Shown here: positions 9,580 through 18,664 of the stretch, piece by piece
Numbering within the stretch: the first letter of the stretch is position 1
Layout of the letters: the number at the start of each line of letters is the position of its first letter
The notes under the pieces: generated by a model
Seen by the model: the letters and a program-made list of their open reading frames with translations, nothing else
The model's database searches: none
Told to the model about the DNA's origin: nothing
Position numbers and translations under genes: made by a program
Source of the DNA: Pyrodictiaceae archaeon
GTDB taxonomy: Archaea; Thermoproteota; Thermoprotei_A; Sulfolobales; Pyrodictiaceae
Assembly (NCBI GenBank): GCA_027046265.1
Contig: JALTZF010000008.1
Location: 1-64,000, forward strand
Length of the DNA: 64,000 bases
Direction of reading: 5' to 3'

Positions 9580-10635
9580 TTGAAGGAAGTTATCAGCAAA
9601 AAATGTAGGGCAACTGCAGAGGCTCTATCCGGAAAGACTGTATACATAGTTCACCACTGGGATACTGATGGCATAGCATCTGCAGCACTGTTACTCAGAA
9701 TGTTCCAGAATCGCGTAGTTGGCTTCTCACCACCAGCAATAGGCTTCTACGGCTCCGACTCTATCAAGCTACCAGAGAACGAGTACGAGGCACTAGTAGT
9801 TGTTGACTATGGAATAGATGGCAGCGACTATGACAGGCTTAGAAATAGGCTAAAGCACCACGAGCTACTCATATTTGACCACCACCATGTTAAACCACCA
9901 ATAAGCACCATGTATTATTGTAATCCAGTAGCGTACGGGTCTTCAGAACATGAATGCCCCTCTACAAGCTTCCTCCTATACACGCTCCTCGGCGAGCCAA
10001 GCGAGGACGAGTACAGGATTCTAGCAGCATTGGGTATCGTAGGTGACTTAGCACCATTCATAGATAGCTCAAAGCCTCACCCAGGAATAGAGATTGCTGA
10101 AAAGCTTCTTGCTGGCACAGGACTAGACTTGAAGGCCTTGAGGAAGATAGTAGACCTCGTAGACTCTTGTTATAGGATTCTTGATAGAGAATGTATACTC
10201 AAAACTGTCAGAGCCGCATCTGAGAACCCCAAAGAACTAAGAGAGGAGGCATGGTTACATGAGGCTCGTATAAAAGCAGAATATTTACTGCAACAAGCTC
10301 TTGGTTCTGTAGAAGAGACCTATAATAATGGGCCAGTGAAGGTGTACAAACTAGCAGTAGATGCGTATGTGACAAGCTATGTTGGCCGTAGACTCTCAGC
10401 TAAGAATTCAGAGAACATAGTTGTACTAGTTCACTACATGCCATCACAGAAGCGTGGCTTCATATATGTTAGAAGTATGGCACACAGACTGGATCGGGTG
10501 ATAGATGCCCTAAAGAACATGGGGGTAAAAGTGGGTGGTAAGACTAATGTGTTAGTAGTTGAATACACGGCTCATGAAGAAGAGAATCTTGTTAAGATCC
10601 TCCTTAAAACAATAAGCGATATTCTAAGAGCATAA
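9580..10635 (+). CDS. DHH/DHHA1 phosphoesterase
   Basis: 'IVHHWDTDGIASAALL', 'VVDYGIDG', 'LLIFDHHHVKPP', 'LGIVGDLAPF'. Confidence 0.88.
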   Translation: MKEVISKKCRATAEALSGKTVYIVHHWDTDGIASAALLLRMFQNRVVGFSPPAIGFYGSDSIKLPENEYEALVVVDYGIDGSDYDRLRNRLKHHELLIFDHHHVKPPISTMYYCNPVAYGSSEHECPSTSFLLYTLLGEPSEDEYRILAALGIVGDLAPFIDSSKPHPGIEIAEKLLAGTGLDLKALRKIVDLVDSCYRILDRECILKTVRAASENPKELREEAWLHEARIKAEYLLQQALGSVEETYNNGPVKVYKLAVDAYVTSYVGRRLSAKNSENIVVLVHYMPSQKRGFIYVRSMAHRLDRVIDALKNMGVKVGGKTNVLVVEYTAHEEENLVKILLKTISDILRA

Positions 10636-10693
10636 TAATTTTAGTTTGATCCACAGCAACTCCTTCAAGACCGTATAGAGGTGTGAGACTAGC

Positions 10694-12046
10694 TTGCCTC
10701 GGCGAGTCTTCGTGCTAGGCTTAGACTCGTTACCTCCTAGCGTACTATACGAAGACATGGACGGCGGGGGGTTCACCTATATAAGACGACTTATTGAGGA
10801 GGGGCAGAAGTGGCTGATGAGGACTTGTCATCCCCCAATAACTGTGCCTGCATGGATGGTCATGTTTACTGGCAAGACACCTGGTGAACTCGGCATCTAC
10901 GGTTTTAGGCACCGCCGACCAGGAGAATTTGACTACTACATAGTGAATAGTAGCTTCATAAAGACTCCAACATTATGGGACGATGCCGGCAAGAAAGGGC
11001 TAAAAGTCGGAGTTTACGGTGTACCACCTACGTATCCGCCAAGACTAGTACATGGCTTCATGGTCACAGACTTTACTACGCCAGGGCCCGATAAGCCCTA
11101 CACTTTCCCACCATGGCTAAGGAGAGAGCTAGAATCGCGTACTGGGCCAACAGTGTTCGACATAGTGTACCGTAGCCACGACAAAGACCGGGTAGCTAGG
11201 GATCTCTTCCACATGCTTGAAAACCACTTAAGGCAAGTAGAGTACCTTGCCACGAGAAAGCAATGGGACTTATTTGTCTACGTAGAGATAAGTGTTGACC
11301 GTGCACATCACGCATTCTGGAAGTACTTCGACAAGAACCATCCACGCTACGAGTACCACCCCATGTACAGTAGTGTCATCCCTAAAGTCTACAAGAGGAT
11401 AGATGAGTGGTTTGAGAAGCTACATAGAAGGCTCCCAAAGGACACAATAATAGTTGTAGCTAGTGATCATGGAGTAAAGCCTATGAAGGGTGCCTTCACT
11501 ATAAATCAATGGCTCATAGAGCAGGGATACTTGAAACTCAAAGAGGACACCACAACATTGAAGCCAGGGACGGATCTCCGCAGAGACCTGATAGACTGGG
11601 AACACACAATTGCATGGGCTTGGGGTGGCTACTATTCTAGAGTCTTCATAAACCTTAAGGGTAGAGAAAAGCAGGGCGCAGTGGACCCTAAGTACTACGA
11701 GGAGACACTACGCCAACTGAAGAGAGACCTAGAGAGGATAAGAGGCCCAAATGGAGAAAGATGGGATAACAAGGCTTACACTCCACAAGAGCTTTACCCT
11801 GAAGTACGTGGAGACGCGCCAGACCTCATGGTGTACCTCGACGACCTATGGTGGAGGCCTGCAGGCACCATAGGGTGGCAAACCAACTACCTACCAGAGA
11901 ACGACCGTGGACCTGACGATGCTGTGCACGACTGGCTAGGGGTGCTAGCAGTATATGATCTTGAAGACACTCTTCCAAAGGGCTTCATGGGAGAGATAAG
12001 AGCAGAGAAGGTGAAAGAGTTCATAGAACAACTAATATACCAGTAG
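10694..12046 (+). CDS. Alkaline phosphatase superfamily (type I phosphodiesterase/nucleotide pyrophosphatase-like) hydrolase
   Basis: 'VFVLGLDSLPPSVL', 'PPITVPAWMVMFTGKTPGELGIYGFRHR', 'TIIVVASDHGVKPMKGAFTINQWL'. Confidence 0.88.
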   Translation: MPRRVFVLGLDSLPPSVLYEDMDGGGFTYIRRLIEEGQKWLMRTCHPPITVPAWMVMFTGKTPGELGIYGFRHRRPGEFDYYIVNSSFIKTPTLWDDAGKKGLKVGVYGVPPTYPPRLVHGFMVTDFTTPGPDKPYTFPPWLRRELESRTGPTVFDIVYRSHDKDRVARDLFHMLENHLRQVEYLATRKQWDLFVYVEISVDRAHHAFWKYFDKNHPRYEYHPMYSSVIPKVYKRIDEWFEKLHRRLPKDTIIVVASDHGVKPMKGAFTINQWLIEQGYLKLKEDTTTLKPGTDLRRDLIDWEHTIAWAWGGYYSRVFINLKGREKQGAVDPKYYEETLRQLKRDLERIRGPNGERWDNKAYTPQELYPEVRGDAPDLMVYLDDLWWRPAGTIGWQTNYLPENDRGPDDAVHDWLGVLAVYDLEDTLPKGFMGEIRAEKVKEFIEQLIYQ

Positions 12047-12063
12047 CAAATACAAGAGAGAGG

Positions 12064-12291
12064 ATGGTGCACAAAGACATGACCGAGAAAGTAAGCATTG
12101 AAATAAAAAGAGACCTCTACGACAAAGCAAAAAAGTTCATAGAAGAACAGGGAGGCTTCTCTAGTGTTGAAGAGCTTGTAGAGTTCTTGTTAGAGGAAGT
12201 TCTCTCCTCAGAAGAATCTGAAGAACGGGGACTAAGCAAAGAAGACGAGGAGAAGGTGAAGGAGAGACTACGCGCACTAGGTTACATCTAG
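12064..12291 (+). CDS. Ribbon-helix-helix mini-protein with '...ERLRALGYI' tail (paralog of 8095..8343)
   Basis: 'KVSIEIKRDLYDKAKKFIEEQGGFSSVEELVEFLLEEVL ... EEKVKERLRALGYI'. Confidence 0.72.
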   Translation: MVHKDMTEKVSIEIKRDLYDKAKKFIEEQGGFSSVEELVEFLLEEVLSSEESEERGLSKEDEEKVKERLRALGYI

Positions 12292-12301
12292 TGCAAACAT
12301 A

Positions 12302-13357
12302 GTGAAGGGTATATACATGAATACATTTAAGGAGCTAGTCAGAAGGACTTCTGGAGCAATAACCTACACCATAGAGAAGATATGGGCTCTTTCTCATCCC
12401 TCACCCTTCTCAACAGTGTACATGGTAGGCGTGCCTAGAAGTGGTACCACATGGCTTATGAGCATCTTAGAAGAAGCAGGTAAGTTCCGTGTAGTATTTG
12501 AGCCCTTTAACCCGCGCTTCTACCCCACCTTGCGAAGGTATCTTAGGAGACACCTAAAGCCAATATATAGGCCATATTTATACTTGTACGAGGATGATAA
12601 AGGGACAAGGGAGTATGCGTTAAGAGTACTCTTAGGCCACGTAGCGGGGTTATGGTATTTCTCTCCAAAGAGAATGTTCTACAAGAATGTGAGGTGGCTT
12701 TTGTCTAATAGGGTTCTCGTCAAGGACATTGTCACAACAAGACTGTTGCCATGGCTGGCATACTGGTTTAAAGGAACAGAGACGTGGAAGGTGCAATACT
12801 TACTCCTCGTAAGGCACCCTTGTGCAGTCATAGAGTCACAGATGAGAGTAGGAATAGGTAATCCATTAAGAGTACTCCCCCTCAAAGTAGCCAAGAAGGC
12901 ACTGCTAAGAGATGCCTACAGAATTAGGGAGCTAGCCCCCATACGGGATGAAGTAATAAGGCTCGTAAACTCGATAACTAAGCCAGTTGAGTTCTTGGCT
13001 GCACTATGGTCAATTGACTACTATGTGCCTTTATACTATGCTAGGCGGCTGCCTATAAGGGTTGCTATATACGAAGAACTAGCATTGCACCCGGCTACTG
13101 CTCTGCGCAATTTGCTAGAAAGCCTTGGTCTAGGCTGGAACAGCCAAGTCCTCGCAAGAGAAGTCTCGAGGAGATCGTCTACCTCTGCAGAAGCCGTAGC
13201 TAGGGCTGTCGCAAATGTTTACAAGTGGCGTGAGAGGATAACAAAACAAGATGTAGCCTCCGTGATAAATACTGTTCATGGATTTGGCTTAACATTCTAT
13301 GACGACAGAATAGAGCCAGATTATGATAGCTTAAAGAGATGGAAACCCCCATCATAG
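12302..13357 (+). CDS. PAPS-dependent sulfotransferase
   Basis: 5'-PSB-like 'VYMVGVPRSGTTWLMSILEEAG' and 3'-PB-like 'LLLVRHPCAVIESQMRVG'. Confidence 0.82.
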   Translation: MKGIYMNTFKELVRRTSGAITYTIEKIWALSHPSPFSTVYMVGVPRSGTTWLMSILEEAGKFRVVFEPFNPRFYPTLRRYLRRHLKPIYRPYLYLYEDDKGTREYALRVLLGHVAGLWYFSPKRMFYKNVRWLLSNRVLVKDIVTTRLLPWLAYWFKGTETWKVQYLLLVRHPCAVIESQMRVGIGNPLRVLPLKVAKKALLRDAYRIRELAPIRDEVIRLVNSITKPVEFLAALWSIDYYVPLYYARRLPIRVAIYEELALHPATALRNLLESLGLGWNSQVLAREVSRRSSTSAEAVARAVANVYKWRERITKQDVASVINTVHGFGLTFYDDRIEPDYDSLKRWKPPS

Positions 13358-13376
13358 ACTACTGTTCTCACCACAC

Positions 13377-14864
13377 CTAGCTTGGCGCTATTATGTCTAG
13401 TATCATACCTGCCACAGGCTGTATTTTTGATCGTATACGTAACGGAAGTAGTAGTCTTGCCAGCTCGATAATCTCCTCTCTAGATAGAACACGTAGTCGC
13501 GGATAAGTAAGCACTGTAGAGAGTATTAGTGGTATGCCAATAAGCCATGAGATATTGAGACCTATGACTAAGAATGCAGAGGCCCCAGGGACTAGTACTG
13601 CTACAAACGCCTCTTTCCAAGGCAATTTTACATTTATGGCTTTAGAGAGGTGGACAACATATGTTAACCCTGTAAACGACCCAACCGTATATGCTAGAGC
13701 TGCTCCAAAACCTTTCATTGAAGGTATTAGCGTAAAGTAGAAGATTAGTCTAGGAATGTTTTGGGCGAGGCCGAGGAATAATACATTCTTATAGTCTTTG
13801 TACGCGTAGAGTAGTCCAGTTATAGCTGTAGAGAATGCTACTGGAAGAGCTGAGATAGCGAGGAGAGACAATATATTTGACGCAGTAATATATTCTTTGC
13901 CGAGTATGCTGAGCGGCGCGTTGGGGTAAGCTGCAAGAGCTACAGCTATAGGAGAAGCTACTGCAAATACTAACCTCAAAGCCTTTGCTGTAAGCCTCTT
14001 CCTCCCATCACTCATACCGCTCAAGACAGGTATTAAGAGTGACAGGACAGCATTAGTTATGGCAAGTACAAGAGTAGCTATAGCAAAAGCTATGTAGTAG
14101 TCTCCTGTTTCTAGAGCACCAGCAGAAGTGTACACTGCTACAACGCCTATCCACTGGCCAGCGAGCATTATTACTGTAGGAGCCCAACTAGCCATACCAG
14201 CTTCTAAAACTTCTTTAAGAAGAGGCTTGGAGAATATTAGGCTAAGGCTAAGCCTCTTAACAGCATACGAGAACCCTAAAGCTATGTATGATAAGTTAAA
14301 CATAAGATAACCTAGTGTCGCACCTACCCACCCAAAACCCAAGAGAACCAACATTACGCCCATAACAACTCTTAACACATTACCCATCATACTAGCAAAT
14401 AAATGTAAGTTTGTACGTAGCTCAGAATAGTATAGAGCCATAAATGGCTGTGTAAACCCCATCGCAACAAGAATGCCAGCCAAGACGAGCATTTTGGGAG
14501 TATAACTTCCAAGACTAAAACCCAAAGAGCCTGCCAAAACTAACAGTAACCCGGTAGACAGATAGAGGAGCATATTAAATATGAGTACAGACCAGAAATA
14601 TGCACGTGCTCGCTCCTTTTCACCTTTAGCCAGATGCTCTCCCAGATACCTCTGTAAGCCTATTCCAACACCAAAACTAAGCAAGCCTATGACTAATGTG
14701 GCCATACCTACAATAGCAGAAGTACTCCCTAGAACTTCTTTGCCAGCTGTACGCGATATTAAGAGCCAGTAGATAAAACCGAAAAAGTTATTCACAAGAA
14801 CGCTAAGGTAAAGCCATATACTACCCTTAACAAATCCATGGACAGCCTTACGGCTCTCAGTCAT
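13377..14864 (-). CDS. Polysaccharide/oligosaccharide flippase (Wzx/MATE-like)
   Basis: About 12-14 TM segments; 'GSIWLYLSVLVNNFFGFIYWLLISRTAGKEVLGSTSAIVGMATLVIGLLSFGVGIGLQRYLGE'. Confidence 0.8.
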   Translation of the reverse strand: MTESRKAVHGFVKGSIWLYLSVLVNNFFGFIYWLLISRTAGKEVLGSTSAIVGMATLVIGLLSFGVGIGLQRYLGEHLAKGEKERARAYFWSVLIFNMLLYLSTGLLLVLAGSLGFSLGSYTPKMLVLAGILVAMGFTQPFMALYYSELRTNLHLFASMMGNVLRVVMGVMLVLLGFGWVGATLGYLMFNLSYIALGFSYAVKRLSLSLIFSKPLLKEVLEAGMASWAPTVIMLAGQWIGVVAVYTSAGALETGDYYIAFAIATLVLAITNAVLSLLIPVLSGMSDGRKRLTAKALRLVFAVASPIAVALAAYPNAPLSILGKEYITASNILSLLAISALPVAFSTAITGLLYAYKDYKNVLFLGLAQNIPRLIFYFTLIPSMKGFGAALAYTVGSFTGLTYVVHLSKAINVKLPWKEAFVAVLVPGASAFLVIGLNISWLIGIPLILSTVLTYPRLRVLSREEIIELARLLLPLRIRSKIQPVAGMILDIIAPS

Positions 14865-15119
14865 TATGATTCAATCCTCATAGCTCATTTACCGAACTTA
14901 GCATAGTAGTTCTAACAGCCCCTCCTACAAGTCCTGTAAGCAATCATGACCTCAAGGCTAACTAGACTAAGGTACAAGGAGATAAAAACTTAACCATGTA
15001 GACGAAAACCGCTTTTACTAAGCTTAAAGAGAGAAGATGAACTGCTGTCCAGATAAGTTGCTTCTATATAAGAGAATGAATCGTGCCTATCCTTGATAGC
15101 AAAAATTACTTTAATAACC

Positions 15120-15563
15120 TTAGGATGTCATTGTACATGATACAACACTTATCTCCTTGGGCATAATGTAGACAACTATACTACCATCAAAGAGCTTCTC
15201 TATACCAGTTACAGTACCACTAACACTAATACACGATCCTATGTAGTCTGGAGGATTTACAAATGGATTAGGCATTATCTGGAGAATCACAGTGTCAGCA
15301 TACGCTCTGAGAACCTCCGGCACAGAGATAGGTTGTGCTTCTAATGCTATAGATGAAGGAGATCCAGCATTCTTAACTACACCAATACCATAAGCCAAAA
15401 GCTCTACATTCTTTCCAACAAGACTCTCTGGAGAACTGCTATGTGGTGGCCAAACTACCTCCTCTACAAACTTGTAGGAGAAATGTAGCATTTCACTCAA
15501 ATAGACAGCCCCTAGTATCACTAGGGGAAATAATAGCAGGACAGCTGTTTTCATCTTGCACAC
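15120..15563 (-). CDS. Membrane-anchored OB-fold-like hypothetical protein
   Basis: N-terminal TM; C-terminal 'GSCISVSGTVTGIEKLFDGSIVVYIMPKEISVV' resembles the 17997..18539 protein. Confidence 0.5.
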   Translation of the reverse strand: MCKMKTAVLLLFPLVILGAVYLSEMLHFSYKFVEEVVWPPHSSSPESLVGKNVELLAYGIGVVKNAGSPSSIALEAQPISVPEVLRAYADTVILQIMPNPFVNPPDYIGSCISVSGTVTGIEKLFDGSIVVYIMPKEISVVSCTMTS

Positions 15564-15872
15564 CTACTCTCTCTTCCTTAGTAAAACTCCGTGAAGCCCT
15601 CGTAGAACTCATCTGGGCCTACTTGTTCTACATAGGGCTACTCTATGCCTGCCCTATCTAATTTGTATAAAATTCCACGTATAAAGTTTCTGTCTACATT
15701 GCATGCAGACTGTATGCTTGCCAGAACGCCAAGGCAGTGTGCACAATCAATTAGATTAGATATTATATAGTCACTTAGAGTTTCCTAGTATCGTAAATTA
15801 GAGTGAAAATGAGGTATTCAGTAACTTTCTTCTACTACTAAAGTTTTATCGGCCCGTCTTCAGTTTGTTATA

Positions 15873-17039
15873 GTGGTGTCTATAGGTTTGAAGCTGTTCG
15901 AGTATGAAGCCAAGGAGATATTCAAGTCTTATGGGATACCGGTACCAAGAGGCGTTGTAGTATCGAAGGACGATAACATTAGAGAGGTTTTGTCTAGGGA
16001 GAATCTTGAGCCGCCCGTTGTTGTTAAAGCACAGGTACTTGTTGGTGGACGAGGGAAAGCTGGTGGTGTAAAGATAGCACGTACATGGAGTGATTTAGAG
16101 AGAATTGCGGAGAACATGTTTACCAGTGGAGTCAAAGGGGTTAAGCCACGTCTACTGTTGATAGAGGAGCTCGTGGAGCATGACACAGAACTCTATTTGT
16201 CTGTAGTACTCGATAGAGCTTCACGTAGACCATTAGTATTAGCGAGTACTGAGGGCGGTGTAGACATAGAGGAGATTGCTAGGGAAAAACCCGAGGCAAT
16301 ACACAGACTTCATGTTGACCCGTTTGTCGGCCTAAGAGGCTATATGGCTCGTAAACTAGGCAAACAACTAGGGTTTAATGGTAGGCTTCTTACACGCTTT
16401 GAAGCACTTACAACCACACTATACAGGATATTCGCTGCTCTTGATGCTGAGCTAGCCGAGATAAATCCTTTGGCATTAACTAGTGATGGGTTCGTAGCGC
16501 TTGACGCAAAAATAATAATAGATGATAATGCTTTATGGAGGCACAGCGATCTTGCTTCTGAGGGTAGACTAGAGCTTAGTGGCGAGTATACAGAATGGGA
16601 GCTATATGCTAGAAGAAGGGGCTTAGCCTTCGTAGAGCTTGAGGGATGTATAGGCATTATGGGCAATGGCGCAGGCTTAACTATGGCTACAATGGACCTC
16701 GTACTCATGCAGGGTGGTAAACCAGCAAACTTCCTTGACATCGGTGGTGGAGCGTCAGCAGAGCGTGTTAAAACTGCACTAGAACTCCTCTACAAGTACC
16801 CTAAGGCAAAAAGCATATTCATAAACATATTTGGCGGCATAACTAGGGGAGACGAAGTAGCCAAAGGCATTGTAGCCGCTGTAAGCGAGCTTGGACAACA
16901 GAAGCCCATAGTTGTTAGGCTCTCAGGAACAAGGGCTAAGGAGGGAAAGGAAATCCTAGAGAAAGCTGGCATTGTAGCCTATGAAGACCCCCTTGAAGCA
17001 GCTAAGAAAGCTGTTGAACTAGCTGGGGAATGTAAGTAG
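15873..17039 (+). CDS. sucC: Succinate-CoA ligase beta subunit
   Basis: ATP-grasp, 'LFEYEAKEIFKSYGIPVPRGVVV', 'VVKAQVLVGGRGKAGGVKIA', 'NIFGGITRGDEVAKGI'. Confidence 0.93.
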   Translation: MVSIGLKLFEYEAKEIFKSYGIPVPRGVVVSKDDNIREVLSRENLEPPVVVKAQVLVGGRGKAGGVKIARTWSDLERIAENMFTSGVKGVKPRLLLIEELVEHDTELYLSVVLDRASRRPLVLASTEGGVDIEEIAREKPEAIHRLHVDPFVGLRGYMARKLGKQLGFNGRLLTRFEALTTTLYRIFAALDAELAEINPLALTSDGFVALDAKIIIDDNALWRHSDLASEGRLELSGEYTEWELYARRRGLAFVELEGCIGIMGNGAGLTMATMDLVLMQGGKPANFLDIGGGASAERVKTALELLYKYPKAKSIFINIFGGITRGDEVAKGIVAAVSELGQQKPIVVRLSGTRAKEGKEILEKAGIVAYEDPLEAAKKAVELAGECK

Positions 17040-17105
17040 TAGACACATGTTTTAATCTTATGTACCATCCCGTCATGTGCCCGATTAGGAGTTAATGGAG
17101 GTGTA

Positions 17106-17987
17106 TTGTATATGGCCATCCTTGTAGACAAAAATACACGTGTAATAGTTCAGGGTATTACAGGGCGAGAGGGGAGTTTCCATACCAAACTCATGTTGGA
17201 GTATGGCACGAAGATAGTTGCAGGCGTCACTCCAGGCAAGGGAGGAGCAGAAGTACATGGCGTCCCTGTATACGATACTGTTGAAGATGCTCTGGCTGAG
17301 CATCCAGAGGTTAATACCTCGATAGTGTTTGTGCCTGCAAGATTTGCTCCTGATGCTGTCTACGAAGCTATTGATGCTGGTATACGCTTAGTAGTAGTTA
17401 TCACTGAGCACATACCAGTCCATGACACTATGAGGATGGTTAACTATGCGAGGAATAAGGGCACAATAATAGTTGGACCAAACACGCCAGGCGTCATAAG
17501 TCCTGGCAAATCAAAAGTAGGTATAATGCCGGCAGAAGCCTTTACACCAGGCCCTGTGGCCATAATATCTAGAAGTGGAACATTAACCTACGAGGTAGCA
17601 GCGCAACTAACAAAAATAGGGATAGGCCAGTCTACAGTGCTAGGTGTCGGAGGCGATCCCATCATAGGACTCGACTTCACGGAAGCCATGAAGCTCCTAG
17701 AGGAAGATAATGAGACAAGACTACTTGTCCTTATAGGCGAGATAGGCGGCGACATGGAGGAAAGGGCTGCAGCAATGATAGAGAGGGGAGAATTTACAAA
17801 GCCTGTAGTAGCATTCATTGCTGGCCGAACAGCTCCTCCGGGCAAAAGGATGGGCCATGCCGGTGCAATAATATCTATGGGCATGGGTGATTACAAGAGT
17901 AAAGTTGAAGCGTTGAGGCGCGCAGGTGTGGACGTAGCAGAAACCCCCTTTGATGTGGCAAAGCTCGTCAAAAAGCACCTCACCTAA
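17106..17987 (+). CDS. sucD: Succinate-CoA ligase alpha subunit
   Basis: '[35 protein letters not shown]', '[11 protein letters not shown]', '[21 protein letters not shown]'. Confidence 0.95.
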   Translation: MYMAILVDKNTRVIVQGITGREGSFHTKLMLEYGTKIVAGVTPGKGGAEVHGVPVYDTVEDALAEHPEVNTSIVFVPARFAPDAVYEAIDAGIRLVVVITEHIPVHDTMRMVNYARNKGTIIVGPNTPGVISPGKSKVGIMPAEAFTPGPVAIISRSGTLTYEVAAQLTKIGIGQSTVLGVGGDPIIGLDFTEAMKLLEEDNETRLLVLIGEIGGDMEERAAAMIERGEFTKPVVAFIAGRTAPPGKRMGHAGAIISMGMGDYKSKVEALRRAGVDVAETPFDVAKLVKKHLT

Positions 17988-17996
17988 CCAATACCA

Positions 17997-18539
17997 TTAA
18001 CTAGCACTTTCCTCGCCTTGCTTCTCATTTGTTTTCTCGACTACGCTTATGTTACTAGCACGTATGTACAATATACGGTTCTCCTTTGACGCATACATTA
18101 CTGTCCCAGTAATCTTTACAGTAATTCCCTTAGCTATCTTACCTTGTATCGTAGTGTTAGGAATAACTACTATCACCACATTGTACTGTTGGGAAAGAGG
18201 ATCATCGTCAACTTCAACGACTAATGCTCTGCTAGCTCCATTGACGTCGTAGGACATTATTATATCCATAACTTTTCCTTGAACTATAATGTTCTGTCCA
18301 ACCTTTGCCCTTACAATGGTAGCGTACTCATGCACTGGCCTAGGGTTTAATAGTGGGTCAAAAGTGCCGATTACCGTGTTTCTAAGATCGCTGCTAAACC
18401 CTACAGCTAAAGTTATAGCTGTTAAGGCTATCAGTAATAGTAGTTTACTTGAAGACATCTGTAACACCCTTTGGGGACGCTTGCTTATCCCTACATTCCT
18501 ATGGTGAAGCAGCACACGTAGCCTGGTAGAGTTGGGCAA
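17997..18539 (-). CDS. Membrane-anchored OB-fold-like hypothetical protein
   Basis: TM then 'VGQNIIVQGKVMDIIMSYDVNG...GITVKITGTVMYASKENRILYIRASNISVV'; start codon uncertain. Confidence 0.5.
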   Translation of the reverse strand: MPNSTRLRVLLHHRNVGISKRPQRVLQMSSSKLLLLIALTAITLAVGFSSDLRNTVIGTFDPLLNPRPVHEYATIVRAKVGQNIIVQGKVMDIIMSYDVNGASRALVVEVDDDPLSQQYNVVIVVIPNTTIQGKIAKGITVKITGTVMYASKENRILYIRASNISVVEKTNEKQGEESAS

Positions 18540-18664
18540 AAGAATTCTCCCTTGGGTAGCAGTAAATAGGCCTAAGTGAACCTTCTATCTAGAGGTATTA
18601 CCTTTTGTTGTATACCCTTATTTTGCCCAGTAGCACTAAACCTTTTGTACGGTGTAAAAGAAGC

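Noticed and set aside
16340-16741. 133-aa minus ORF antisense to sucC
   Set aside because: Ser/Pro/Ala-rich antisense artefact inside a conserved gene
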